This document shows positions 46,041 through 57,430 of a stretch of 64,000 nt of DNA, one piece after another. This DNA comes from Mesodorylaimus sp. YZB2_4. Taxonomy: Eukaryota > Nematoda > Enoplea > Dorylaimida > Dorylaimidae. Every line of letters begins with the position of its first letter. The first letter of the stretch is position 1. The stretch lies in NCBI GenBank assembly GCA_030248295.1, contig JASANH010001481.1, positions 310,001 through 374,000 on the forward strand, given 5' to 3'. Position numbers and translations under genes: made by a program. The notes below the pieces were generated by a model. The model saw nothing but the letters and a program-made list of their open reading frames with translations. It was not told where the DNA came from and did not search any database.

Positions 46041-48670
46041 TTGAAGTTCCTCGCGATAAAAACCATTCACAAATGCTCAGAACGTGGTGGCGTTGGTGTA
46101 AAGGTGACTGTGAGAAAATATGCGGTGGAGACATCTGACGCACGCGAATCTTCATCTTTTGTTATTCCCTAGTTATTCTTAGTAAATGTTATAATGTTCC
46201 TTCCACTGGGTCTGTCCCCCTTTTTTCCCTGGGCGCCAGCCCCCTCCTCCCCCGATTCCGTCCCCCCCAAACTAACTTGTAAGCTTAGGTTTTTTATCGC
46301 GCGTGAATCCAAACTCAACAGTTGTTTGGCTGGTTTTAGTCACAAGGTTGCTCAAAAACGCAATCCTGATGGACTGCACAAGGATGCGCATCCACCATGC
46401 ATGACAGGACGCCTATCTGGTACTGCTGGGGAGTTCCCGGACGATCTCGGGCATTTGCCATACGCACCGGCGCCTCGTGACAGGACGGTATCGCATCAAG
46501 AAAATGATCGATTTTTGCCGTTTTGCTCGAACAAGTCCTCGAGTTGGGCAGAAATTCATAAATTTTGGTGTCCAAAAAACGAACGTAAAGATGATCGTCA
46601 TTTCAAAGGGTAATCATCCCACTCAACTTTATATCCATCACTTGCCCAAGTGCCTATTACGCCCGAAATTACAACTTATTCAAACCATTTTACGGATGCA
46701 ATAGCAAAAAACAAAGTTTTTGTTCATTTTTGTTGAGAGTCCTGCGCAAAATACTCACATCAGACATTGTGAAATGGACATGTAATGTAATGCCAGAGCC
46801 CAAACCAGGTCCATATTCCCACACATCTTTTTGCTATCCCAAACCAAACAAGGCATGCATTACAGCCTCCTACAATATGCATATTTTTGTTGACCTCAAT
46901 GCCGACTGCTTCACCAGGGCGTATCGTCTTCGAAAACACCCCTGAGCGAGTATTGTATACACCTACCAATTTTGGAAAGCCGGTTTCTAAGAGCAACAAC
47001 GACAAGGCGCTCGTGAAAACGAGTTCATGCACTAAAAAGATGAAAAACGGATACTAAATTGTACACAGTGGAAGAGCGCTGTGCGAAAGTGTCCTCGAGA
47101 CGATGCCACTGTACGTGGGTGGGTTCGAAAGACGCGGGCGCAAAATCCGCCATTGCACACCCACTTTTATAATGGACCTAGTTCGTCAGGCTTTCGGGTG
47201 GTAATCTCGTGATATTCCTTCAATAGCTGAAGCGGGCAATATTCACCAATTAATCGAACTAAGATTCTTAGTTGGAAATTTTGCGACCAAGTTTTTGCAA
47301 AGTTACCCCAATTTCCCAAAAAGGAATATTAATATTTAAAAATTTCTGACCTTAATTTTTTAATTTGAATTTCCCGCCGTTTCCATGAAACTAAATATAT
47401 CCAATTAGTTTTCCTTTTCAAAATGTTTCGAAAGTTTATATCACACGATCGCCAATTTTGGCCATTTGAATAGCGCGAGCGAGTGTACGAATCGACCTAG
47501 TGAACTTGGAGAAAGGGGAGCATTTCCGTCTGTCCAGTGCCGCACTGTCCTGCTCTGACGTGCATGCAGTGCGGATATTCTACTTTGTACTATTCGTCAC
47601 AAGTAGACGTTATAGGCCGACTTTAAAGACGTGAAAATTTTGATGAAAATTGGTGGTGGATTGGTTTTCTTGCGCCAGAATCGACATTTCTTGAATTCTC
47701 AAAAAAAAGTAAGTACCAGTAGTAACGGCTTTTGAAAATCGTTTTTGTCAGTTTGTTATTAGTGTAGCCGAGTATTAGCTGACTCCACATTCAAGTGCTG
47801 GGTTTTTATTTTGTGATCTGTCTTTCCTTATCAGCCTCTTCAGGCGGCCTATCAGCATGCTCACGATCACCACTTCGTAGTAACTGATCATATATGTCCT
47901 ACAAACCTGACAATCAAAAGAAGAATCAAGTAGTTTTGAATCAAATTTAACAGATAATCAACATTTTTGTGTTAGCATGAACAATTGAGATTATCATTTT
48001 CTGTCATCAAATATTTTTTGGCCTTTTTTACATTAGCTGCAGTGATTTGATATATTTGCTGCCTACAACCATTGAGTAGGTGTGCTAATTGTCGCCTCTC
48101 CTCGCAAGCAACTATATTTTGCTGGTTTCAACAGTCACATGACTCTGGATTTTTTGCGAAAAAGTAATTTATGAGGTGCAAAACTTGTCAGAAATTGTTC
48201 AAACGGATATTTCTTTTTGTATATTTGGTACGTGGGCTTTGATGTTGTGTTCGAACTGTCTGGGCGTGCTCGTGGTTCCAGCGAGAAGGCGGATCCGTTC
48301 AGGATGTTAAGATCTTATGACATCAAGTGTGGGGCAGGACTCTTCAGTAAAAATTTTTAAAAGCAGCACCAGCTGTCTTATCGAAGTGGCTTCCTTCAAT
48401 GGCGAGTCAGGCATAAGGATTGGCTCTCATCAGGAAGCAATTTTTGCTTGAAAGTTTCTCAGGGGACACGGAATTTCAATAGGGTCAGATGAGTGGGACT
48501 GGGGGGGGGGGGGGGATGACTATGTGAAAGGGAACTTGAATTTTGAAATTGTAGGCCGTAATTTTGTTGCAATTTTTTACAACACTGAAGGCGAAAAAAT
48601 GAAAATATTTCACTCTTAAAGGGTCTCACAAGGAAACATTGCCAACTGTTCAGTCGAACTTGAGAGAACC
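46041..48670. other. Gene-free 2.6 kb
   Basis: Several short open frames (for example 46194-46613 plus) lack splice support or family words. A 15-base G run sits at 48501-48515. I see no gene. Confidence 0.35.
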
Positions 48671-49000
48671 AACAGTTTTAATTTTTTACTTGGTGCAAAA
48701 GGAAGCTTTCTCTGCAAAAAATCAGAGGCGTCCAGCCAACTGGTCAGCGCCTAAAGTCCCGCAGATTTTTGAATTTTTGTGTGGTGAGGAACCTGCGAGT
48801 TAAAAGCTCCGAGTTTAGGCTTCCAACACTCAGGTTTTGTGTTTTTTCTTAAAAACCTCAAAAACTCCAGGGAAAATTCAAGTATTTTACAGGATTTTAG
48901 GCGCTGCACACTGCTGACCAGTTGGCCAGACGCAGCTGATATTTTGCAAAGAAAGCTTTCTTTTGCGCCTCACGTTAGAAAAAATTACAATTTTTGGTTT
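48671..49000. repeat. Foldback element with ~90-110 bp arms
   Basis: The left arm (about 48671-48762) and right arm (about 48890-49000) are inverted copies. Shared words are GGAAGCTTTC/GAAAGCTTTC, GCCAACTGGTCAG/CTGACCAGTTGGC and GCGCCTAAAG/TTTTAGGCGC. The loop is about 125 bases. A probable foldback transposon. Confidence 0.65.
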
Positions 49001-49375
49001 TGTCAAGCTCGATGTAATGGCTGGCGACGTTCCCTTGTCAAAATTAAAAATTAATTTGATGATAAGTTTTTGCCCCCGATGGTCTACCATTGCTCGCTTG
49101 CTAGCAAGCACAAGGCGGTTGGCCTCCGCTTTTTTTGAACCAAGGCCTTATTTGAGGGGCTTGCAGTCGGAATAAGGCCCCGCCAAGGAGGGGAGGGAAT
49201 TATCGAGTGGTAGACTTCAGCAACATGGTAAAATGACAGGGCCATAAAGCCCTGTCCCCTCACAAAGTATGTAATAAGTCGTGTCAGAGGAATTGATCAG
49301 CCCGAACAAAATGTGTAGACTCATACTTTCTTACTATACCGCTAACAATCATTCATTCGTCGCCCTTTTACAGGA

Positions 49376-50413
49376 ATGCTCGAACACAACTCAACTCATT
49401 CTGATTACGATATTTTCGTCTCGAGAAATGCCAATTTAGTCAACTGGGTTCATTTCTGTCGAGGCCTTATCGCTATCATTGCATGCTTGCCGAATCTGCT
49501 CGTAATTTTCTTATTTTGGCGTGCAGCTCGACGACGACCGATCACAGTGTGCACACAAATTAATTATGCCGTGGTCAATTTATTATTTACAAATATTCTC
49601 AACTGCATAATCTTATGTGTTTACAGTTTTCTAAAACGATACGCCAACGAAACTCTGTCCTTGGTGGCCCCTTGCCTCACAATCACTTGGTTCGCTGTAT
49701 TCGCCTCTTTCGAACCTTTGTGGGGAATGGCTTCGGTGGCATTTACAAGATTAGTCTATTTTGCACGAAGCGATCGATTGAATCGATTAGCCAGCAGCCG
49801 TCGTCTGCTGTGCGTACGGGTGGCCATCGTTGTCTTGGATGTGATCGCTGCCAGTATCATAATAGCCGATATATCCGAGGAGGCTTTGCAAACTCATTGC
49901 AACTATCAACTAATGCTGGACGATTCCAACAGATATTTGGCATATAGTTCCCTCCTTTTTATCATCCTGGTCGTCCTGGGTGTTACAAATTTCGTATATA
50001 GAATTATCCTCAGACAAGTCCTACTGAGGCAAGTACACGCCTCGGAGACAGGAGTGCCTGCAAATGTGGTGATCGATACAGCAAATAAATCGATAATCGA
50101 TAACTCAACAACTCCAATTCAACAACCAATACCCGGCTTGATATGGGAAAAACCTAAATTAATTGTAATCGCAATGATAGTGGTAGCATTATTTTTGCTG
50201 CCAAGAATAGCATTCTTCTGCGAATCTCGTCCTTTCTGGTTGATCAGCACATTATGCCCGGTCTTGATGGCCGGCGTTTTGCCATTAGCATTTTTGTGGA
50301 CGACCAAGGAATTCAGATGGGAGTTACGTTTCATTTTTTCCAAATCGGGTCCGAAATCCTATTCTGATAAGGCTGTTGTGAAGGGGGTAGAAAACGGGGT
50401 ATGTAAAAGATAG
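49376..50413 (+). CDS. Seven-transmembrane G-protein-coupled receptor (rhodopsin-like, orphan)
   Basis: 345 aa from a real ATG in one uninterrupted exon. N-glycosylation site N-S-T near the N-terminus. Seven hydrophobic segments at about 23-48, 57-86, 95-129, 149-168, 187-212, 260-283 and 288-312. A Cys at the start of segment 3 (A-P-C-L-T) and one in the second outer loop (T-H-C-N-Y) can form the usual disulfide. The end of segment 3 reads T-R-L-V-Y-F, a poor DRY motif, and segment 7 lacks a clear NPxxY. This fits nematode orphan or chemoreceptor-like families better than a known peptide or amine receptor. An acceptor-like TTTTACAG ends 2 bases before the ATG, so an upstream 5' UTR exon is likely. 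The ligand cannot be told from sequence. Confidence 0.8.
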   Translation: MLEHNSTHSDYDIFVSRNANLVNWVHFCRGLIAIIACLPNLLVIFLFWRAARRRPITVCTQINYAVVNLLFTNILNCIILCVYSFLKRYANETLSLVAPCLTITWFAVFASFEPLWGMASVAFTRLVYFARSDRLNRLASSRRLLCVRVAIVVLDVIAASIIIADISEEALQTHCNYQLMLDDSNRYLAYSSLLFIILVVLGVTNFVYRIILRQVLLRQVHASETGVPANVVIDTANKSIIDNSTTPIQQPIPGLIWEKPKLIVIAMIVVALFLLPRIAFFCESRPFWLISTLCPVLMAGVLPLAFLWTTKEFRWELRFIFSKSGPKSYSDKAVVKGVENGVCKR

Positions 50414-50714
50414 GACTGCTGTGGTAACAGTGAAGTAATGATAAAACAATTGGTGGCATCATGGTCGTGATGATGGAGTCGTTCAGATCACATGGGTGGT
50501 AGGATATTCTGCTGCGATAAAATATCATTTCTAACGACGGGCCACAAGATCTGTATACCGCATGATGTCATAACGCTTTTTCGATGTCGAGGAAGGGATT
50601 AGCTGTTGGTTCAGTGAATCGGGGGGGGGGGGGAGATGTGGCTGCAGATTAGCTGTTTCATTCATATGATGCTGGTGTACATAAAAGATGGGCTTCAGAA
50701 TGTTTGCAACTTAC

Positions 50715-50865
50715 AATCGTCAGCTTAAAACCAGAAATGGTCTTGCTGTTTTCATATCTCCCCAAGTACGGAGGGAGCTCAAAAAGTTCGTAGCCTGAGT
50801 ACCTTCCGCATGAGCTGCAGCAGTGAAATTTGTGCTTTACACTGCCGCACATCCCACTAGAATAC
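50715..50865 (-). CDS. Possible Cys-rich exon of an unknown secreted protein
   Basis: A 50-codon open stretch on the minus strand between a strong acceptor (TTTTTTGTAG) and a strong donor (GTAAGT). It contains M-C-G-S-V-K-H-K-F-H-C-C-S-S-C-G, then P-P-Y-L-G-R-Y-E-N. The Cys cluster and the splice sites suggest a real exon, but no partner exon was found and I do not recognise the family. Confidence 0.3.
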
Positions 50866-50949
50866 CTACAAAAAATCACGCTGATTCATCCATGTCTTGA
50901 TATATGGTCATCTATTTGGAAGTGGGTCAGAGAAATTACAAATTTGACA

Positions 50950-51170
50950 AATTTTGCGCGTCAGTCTGTCATCAAGTTTTGAACAAAAGAAGGCTTTAAG
51001 CCGACAGAAATTAGCGATCGGATTGTCTTAGTGTATGGCAATAATGCACCTAAATTGCCGTCAGTGAAAAAGTGGTTTGCTTTGCTCAAACATGGGGGGA
51101 GAATCGATTGAAGATGACCCAAGATCTGGACGACCAACCGAGGCGACACCGGCCAGTCCCGGTCATCAGT
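50950..51170 (+). pseudogene. Fossil of a mariner-family transposase N-terminus
   Basis: The translation shows the mariner helix-turn-helix words in order: E-G-F-K-P-T-E-I-S-D-R-I, then V-Y-G-N-N-A-P, V-K-K-W-F-A-L-L-K-H-G and, after a frameshift, ESIEDDPRSGRPTEATP. The frame changes at the GGGGGG run near 51094. The catalytic part and terminal repeats are absent, so this is a dead 5' fragment. Confidence 0.75.
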
Positions 51171-51334
51171 CCCTACAAACTGGCAGAATTTCTGCTAGAA
51201 AAACGGGGCCTCCCCTGCCTATTTTTTTCATTTTTGGTGGGTTGGGCTCCGCGCCGCCCCAGTTCCCCACGGGACTTCCAGCCGGCCAGCAGTCATGATA
51301 TGATAAGCAAGGCCGTGAGGTGACCAGCTCTCAC

Positions 51335-51670
51335 GGCAGCGTCCCTCTGCGCGTCTCCACTAGGAGCACCTCCACGCGAGGGCATCCTGGGCTGCACACC
51401 GACTTCCTCGGACAATAGCGGGCGGGCTTTGAACCCTGCCAGTGTTCGACAGCCGAGACTGTCTACTCGTTTGGCTTCCGTCTCTCCTCTCGGAGCACCT
51501 CGGCGGTACTGGGTGAGTCACCCACGGTCTGGCGTGCAAGGTCAGCGAGGGTTTATTGTTCGCAAACCGACCTCCATCACCAGGAATCGAACCCGGGACG
51601 AGTCCAGCCACTCGCTCTAAAGCACTACTGAGAGACGAATGCAGAACCGCTGCACCACCGTGACCGCACT
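51335..51670 (-). repeat. Full-length tRNA-derived SINE
   Basis: On the minus strand: head GCGGTCACGGTGGTGCAGCG, a long variable-arm-like GAGTGGCTGGACTCG, B-box GGGTTCGATTCC, body GTCGGTTTGCGAACAATAAA, CTTGCACGCCAGACCGTGGG and GAGACGGAAGCCAAACGAG. It ends near the GAAGTCGGTGTGCAGCCCAG tail. About 335 bases. It defines the family seen at 18495, 25975, 26225, 11650 and 7060. The long arm suggests a class II (Ser/Leu-like) tRNA ancestor. Confidence 0.75.
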
Positions 51671-54405
51671 TCTTTATAGTTGGATATAGTCACTTGACGT
51701 TACTAATAATTTGAATCTCGCGCCTGTTATTTGAATGAGTGGGCTGTTTGACGACAAATGTGTGGCCTGTGTCGATGTGCATGAGGACGTCTGCTCTAAA
51801 GTGGCATATTTTTCTTTACTGCCACCGGCAAGTATGATCGTGAGTGTAGTACAAAAATGGTATGAACTGCAAAGCCGAATTTTCACGGCTACCAATGTTT
51901 ATAAGCGGGAAATTCAAATCACCCAATTTTTCGTTGGTTTTGAAATGAATTGGTTTCCCTGTTAGCAAGAGACTTGTCCACATCATTAGACCTAACCATT
52001 TGCGTCCTGGGCAACTATTCCAGCCAACACTGTATTTTGGGACGTCTTCAAAGAATGTAACACTTCTAATCTTTGTTTCTATTACGTGGTGTCTAAAGTT
52101 CTCTTTTATGCATCTTTCCCATATGAAGGCCAATTTTATTTCAACTACCGTAGCTTGCCAAAGAGGATCTCGCCAATGCCCCAAGTCCCCATCGTAGCAA
52201 CAGAACATAAAGTAGAGCCTCACTTGTTGCGATACGATTTCAAATGGGTCAGACTGGGGGATGCAGGTATATTGTGCCTATCTGCTTCGATCCACAGTAC
52301 ACATTCCTACTAACGGCTTACTTCAGGCCTGGTTTCGTGCCTTTGTGCTAGGTATGTTCGTTGCGCCATATTAATGTGTGACCTTTCTCAAATCCATTTT
52401 CAGTGTGGATTAAAACCAATGTTTTGTGATTATAAGTTATGTACTTTACGTTCTGCGCTCCTGTCAAGTCTCCTGGTCAGGTCAGGTATGAAAATTATAT
52501 CAACACGACAAAGATGAAAAGCAGAAACAAAATATAAGATGACGTCTCCATTATTATATCTATTGGTGATAAAAATACGAACATATCTAGCCACTATCAT
52601 TTCCTTTGCGACTATCAAAGCACTATTTACAAAGTGTTGATGATATATCACTATCACTTTCTTATCAATGCTCGAAACATATCACAAATACATAGCAATC
52701 TATAGAGGTGTCCAAGTTTCTCACACTGCCTGTCCATTTTGCATGCAGCCAATTCAATACTGTACATACTTTCCAAAAGCATCTCTCATCACCTTATCAC
52801 TGTATATCTTTGTGAAACCGCAATATTAACCTTAATCAAATATAAACTACATCTCTGTTTTAGGTCCCTATAAACCACGTTTATCATCCCATATTAGTTC
52901 ACATATGTCCTTCCTTACCAAAAATGCGTCTAAAAATCACCTGCCGAAAAATGTCATAATCCCGAAGTAGAAAAATACTGTAGAATCCCAGCCTCTTATG
53001 CAAATTAATCAAATGGCATACACAAATTCAGCACTTTCTCTATCACTTTACAATACACTACTGTACCGCATGAGTATGTGCCATGGCAGCAAAAAGCTAT
53101 AAAATGAGCTTGTCACACCAATTGTACAAATTTTTTAGTGTGAGCGTAAAACTACCAGAAGAAACCAGTGAATAAAAAGAACGAATACTCCGTGTGACAA
53201 AATTATAATCGGTGACCAAGCCGAGGACGCGTTGCCACCTAAAAGCAGAATTTATAAACTTTTGCAGGTTATTCGAAGCTGAAATAGCGGGCAGAAGAAG
53301 CTTGGGACAAGCAGATATAAGGGGGAGAGTATGGTACAAATTCGGGTCGCAGATTTTGGCTGGTGCTTTCTACAATCTATTTGAAATGAGTTTCCCGCCT
53401 AAAATTCTTCTGACAAGATTCTTTCCCTTACCTCATTTGCCAGGGAGGTCCATACAGTGTTTCTCTGGCGATCGAGTCTCTGAAGGGAGGCCATGGAGGT
53501 CAACCAGTCAGGCTGATGTTTCACCAGTCTTTGACTACTAGAGGTCAAAGACTGCTGCCCTGCTCGTGAATTGTGCGGAGTGCAGTTAATCTCTGACTCA
53601 CAAAGACACCATCCTGGAGTCGCGGGTAACGTTGCACTGAGGGTTAACTTTATTAATTGTCTTTTTACCAGTAGGGCTTTGCAGGTTCCATGAAAAGAAG
53701 GTCGGGAAGCTTGACGTTATTTCCAAAAAAAATTAATGGGGACGCTTACTGACCATCTCAACAGTAAAATTTCAAATTTGTGCCAACTGTAATGGCACAT
53801 ACGCTTCAAATTGAAAATTTGAACCACTTATTGCCTTGATTCCACGAAAGCAGCTGAATCGGTTTTAACGCTGTTCAGGGAGCCCACGAAGTCCTAGTAG
53901 CCATGAGAAAGCCTCTTGTCGTCAGAAATGTAGGCAGGACATTTTTTTCACCCGACTCTCTCCCTAACCTAAACAATATCATAGAGTCATACAGCAGACG
54001 ACAGGAATAAATGAACCCGTTAGGCCCATCACTACTGGATGAGGAGTGCTTGCCAAGACATATTCTGTTGCCTATCTAATCAAACGGACACTTAACTGAC
54101 GTGAGTGGGACAGCAGCTAACTAGTTTATCAGTCAAATATCTATGCCTGCCGCAGTTTAGTGAAAAAAGGCGATTCTGGCAAGTTCGGCCAGCTCATCCC
54201 CATTCTTTGTGCATGAAAAATGAAAAGGCACTCATCTATGCATTAATCGTCAGATGGAAAAAACTGACCCGACAATCAGCCATCCGCCAGCAAGCCAGCA
54301 CTAAGCTCTTGTCTTCAACTCGCAATTGCATGCTTCTACCGCAAACCACTCGACCCTGTTGCAGGCTTCTGCACTCGGCACTGCATTGCAAGCGGACTAA
54401 CTTAC
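51671..54405. other. Gene-free 2.7 kb
   Basis: AT-rich. Contains a family A copy at about 53440-53540 (CCAGGGAGG...GGCTGATGTTTCACCAGTCT). It may include the missing 3' exons of the Ig gene to its right. No exon could be supported. Confidence 0.35.
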
Positions 54406-56318
54406 CATGCGCATGGCTTTTGGCTACTGTTATACCGTACTTCGTATTCTGATCTATATACTCCATGCCTACGATATGGAGCTCTTGTGCTGCACTTCCA
54501 AGGCTTTGAACAGTGCAAACAAAAACGAAAACGTCCAGCGCTGCAGTCAAACTTACCTTGCAAAATAACGTATTGGCGCGTTTTCGTGGAATCCTGATAT
54601 TTGATAGCTACTGTCGTCTCGCACATGTAAACTCCATCGTCTTTGTAGCTCGGCTTGACTATTTCTAACTTCATGTCTTTTTCACGAAACACATACTAAA
54701 AATTAAAAACAATTTATATTTCGAGCTTTCAAATAATTCTTACGCTAGGGTACCCCTGAAAAAGTGTGACAGGATTTATCTTCAATGGGCCTTTGCCACA
54801 GGTATGGTATGTCCATATTGCTATAGTAGGGGTGACATGTGTATTTGAACCTACTAACAGTTGAAGTCACAAGAAGCAAAAATTTGAATTCCCGCGTTTC
54901 GGATTATTTTCTTATATCCACTTGGAATGGAAAAAACGGACTTTACTGCTAAGCTATAAGTCCGATTCAAAAGATACGTCAATGTCTTCCTTGACTTTGG
55001 AGCAGGCGACTGCATGTTTACTGTGAGCACACCCAAAATGGTTTTCTGTCCATGTTAGAGACAACAAAAAATCACCTAGCTTTTTGCAAGATATGGAAGG
55101 CATTATCAACTCAAAAAGTTGCTAGCTGATTCTGAAGTGAGCTCTAGCCGATCTCCATCACTGGATGACGAATGAGTGCCTCCAACAGACGACAGTAGAC
55201 ACACAAATAGATTACCTTATAAGATGGCTTTATAATTTTCCCATCCCGATACCACAGAATTTTGGCATTTGCTGCCAAACTGATCACTCCAGCTCCAATA
55301 ACACATTCGAGAATAAACGGCTTTTCATCGCTTGGCCAAGCCCCTTCCAGCGGCAACTGGAAAGTTTTGTTCTGAGAAATCACCCCATTGACTCGAATTT
55401 CCAAGAAGCTGCCTGCAAAGCAGTCCAGTTTTGGTTAAAGTGTGTTAAGGGTGGCCTTACTTACGCTCCTCTCTCTAAACACCACTGACAGCCTACTGTA
55501 GCAGGTCCTAGATACAGAATCAACGCCCACCTCAGAATATCTCATCGGGGCTTGGGAAGTGGGAAGCAGTTATAGCTTCAGAGCGCAGCACTCTATCATT
55601 ACAACTTTCAGTCTGGTCCTCGCAATCAATATTAACACCTTGGGGCCTCATCAATTACATTACCATTTGGTCCCATGCACTTCGATAGTTCTATCAGTAT
55701 CCCAGACTCGGTTCCCCATGTGCCCTATCTACCCCAGTTTATTTCTATCACTCTCTTCGGATCTCTTTTCGCTCACCTGCAACCAGTAGCTTCGCGCTAA
55801 CAGGGGACCATCGATTTTGTGTATGATAACACGTATAAGTTCCAGATCCGAGTATGCCATTGGATGGATCATCATCTTCGCCCAGGAGCACACTCAAAAG
55901 TCTTGCTCCTCTCGAGAACATGTAATCTTCCCACGCGCAGGCCGAAGGGGAGAATGGATGGGCGCATATCTCCAAAGTGTCGTCTTTTCGCCATTTTAAA
56001 AAATGCCGTTCCCTTTCCCGCTCATCCGAACTGGTCGATTCTGGTACCATACAACCGAGAGTTAGCCGCAAGTTTGAGTCCCCATAGATAACATTGGAAT
56101 CTCGTGGACGATACAGATGAGAATTGATTTTGTCGTATGCTATTTCTAATGAAGCCGCAACAGCTGAAAAACGAAATCACGTGACAACAGGGTTCGAATC
56201 CGAGTGCCTCCATCACTTTTGCATTTAACCACTTGACGGTTCCAAGCTTACCCGTTTCGAACATATACACAGTCAGAGTGGCCAGTAGAATGACCATCCT
56301 CATTGTGGTACGAACCAT
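54406..56318 (-). CDS. Secreted or membrane immunoglobulin-domain protein (3' end not found)
   Basis: Minus-strand exons 56252-56318, 55777-56163, 55216-55412, 54557-54695 and tentatively 54406-54489. The first four junctions are canonical and in phase. A signal peptide opens the protein (MVRTTMRMVILLATLTVYMF). Ig domain 1 runs from L-T-L-G-C-M through K-W-R-K-D to GSGTYTCY, and carries two extra Cys (E-I-C-A-H and S-A-C-A-W). Ig domain 2 runs from I-L-E-C-V-I through I-L-W-Y-R-D-G-K to D-D-G-V-Y-M-C-E. The Cys-Trp-Tyr-x-Cys pattern is kept in both. The first four exons encode about 263 aa. The two-Ig secreted layout resembles the nematode ZIG proteins, but a longer adhesion receptor is possible because the C-terminus is unknown. 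Confidence 0.8.
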
Positions 56319-57275
56319 GGCCTGGACTGGGGTTATCACCAGAGAAAATCTGCTTGTTTGAAAATTGAAAAAGAATGATTTTGCATGGCCTAAAATCCCG
56401 AACAAAGTAATGCGCCTCAGCCTCAGGGGTCTAGATAAACGCATATAAAGCGGCAGACGTCCCTGGAGACACGCGTCGTCTTGAAGGAGCGCAATAGCCA
56501 ATTAGCGTGTTTTCTAGGTAAGGGCAGTACCCCGCTGGCAAAGATTCAGATAATCCTTTTATGGACTAGGAGGTGAATAGGCAATCACTAGTCCGTGTCA
56601 CCCTCCCATATTCGACGATCCACTGGCAAACTTTAGAGCCCTATTACTTCGACCTCCCTTCTAACATGTGCATGCCCTCATTATTCAAATGCATGCTCTC
56701 GATCCATCAACTTCATTCCATCTCCTCCTTCCACTTTCCTCCGCCTTCATCATGGCTTATTGCGCAAAGGTAATAAAATATTCACGATCACTCACTCGGA
56801 GTCTCGTGCAAGTGGCACTCGTTGTAGACACAACTCCATGACACTTGCAGACAATGACCAGAAAACGATCGCTTTCCCCATTTTGACACCGCCTCGCCCC
56901 ACACAAGGCCAATTGGAACTGGACCAAAAAGAGGTTCCTAGAGTGTTGTTATGGCTCCAGGCTCTAGATTAACTACTGTGCCATGCCAGAACGCCCGCAG
57001 AGAGGGAAACGACAGTGCTCGAGGCAGTAAAATGGGTCCGTCGATGGAAAAGTGACAGAGCAATGCCAGAAGAACAGGCAGCAGGGTATAATTAAAAGGA
57101 ATGCATGTTATGTTGAAAAAGAATGTGGAAGAAACTTATTCTAGACAAGTAAATGAGAAAAACCAGTTGGGAATAAAAAGCATAGGGGCCGTGGGATTTG
57201 AATCGCATGATAAAAAACATCAAATTTATGTTACACTATGTCAGTGGCCTTAGCACGCTGCCAGATGTTTGTAAA

Positions 57276-57430
57276 AGGCGTGGGCTAGTCTCTCCGCATC
57301 TATCAGTGCATTGGTACCCACCCTCAGCCACCACCAATAGCGACATCTCGACTCACACACTTAAGCCCCCTGTGCACTGATACCAGTATATCAGTATCTG
57401 GAGTAGGTGAGGAGAGACTAGTCCACACCT
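57276..57430. repeat. Foldback palindrome, ~155 bp
   Basis: AGGCGTGGGCTAGTCTCTCC (57276-57295) and GGAGAGACTAGTCCACACCT (57411-57430) are inverted repeats with two mismatches. Further pairing lies inside (TATCAGTG and CACTGATA). No coding content. Confidence 0.6.

Noticed and set aside
46194-46613. 139-aa plus-strand frame
   Set aside because: Low-complexity Pro/Ser start, no recognisable domain, and overlapping frames on the other strand are equally open.
46760-47032. Minus-strand 90-aa frame with a hydrophobic start, like a small secreted protein
   Set aside because: It opens on GTG, not ATG, and the true ATG there is in another frame. No splice support.
51816-52223. Minus-strand 135-aa frame
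   Set aside because: No domain words or splice context. It was considered as the rest of the mariner transposase but lies on the wrong strand and shows no DDD motifs.
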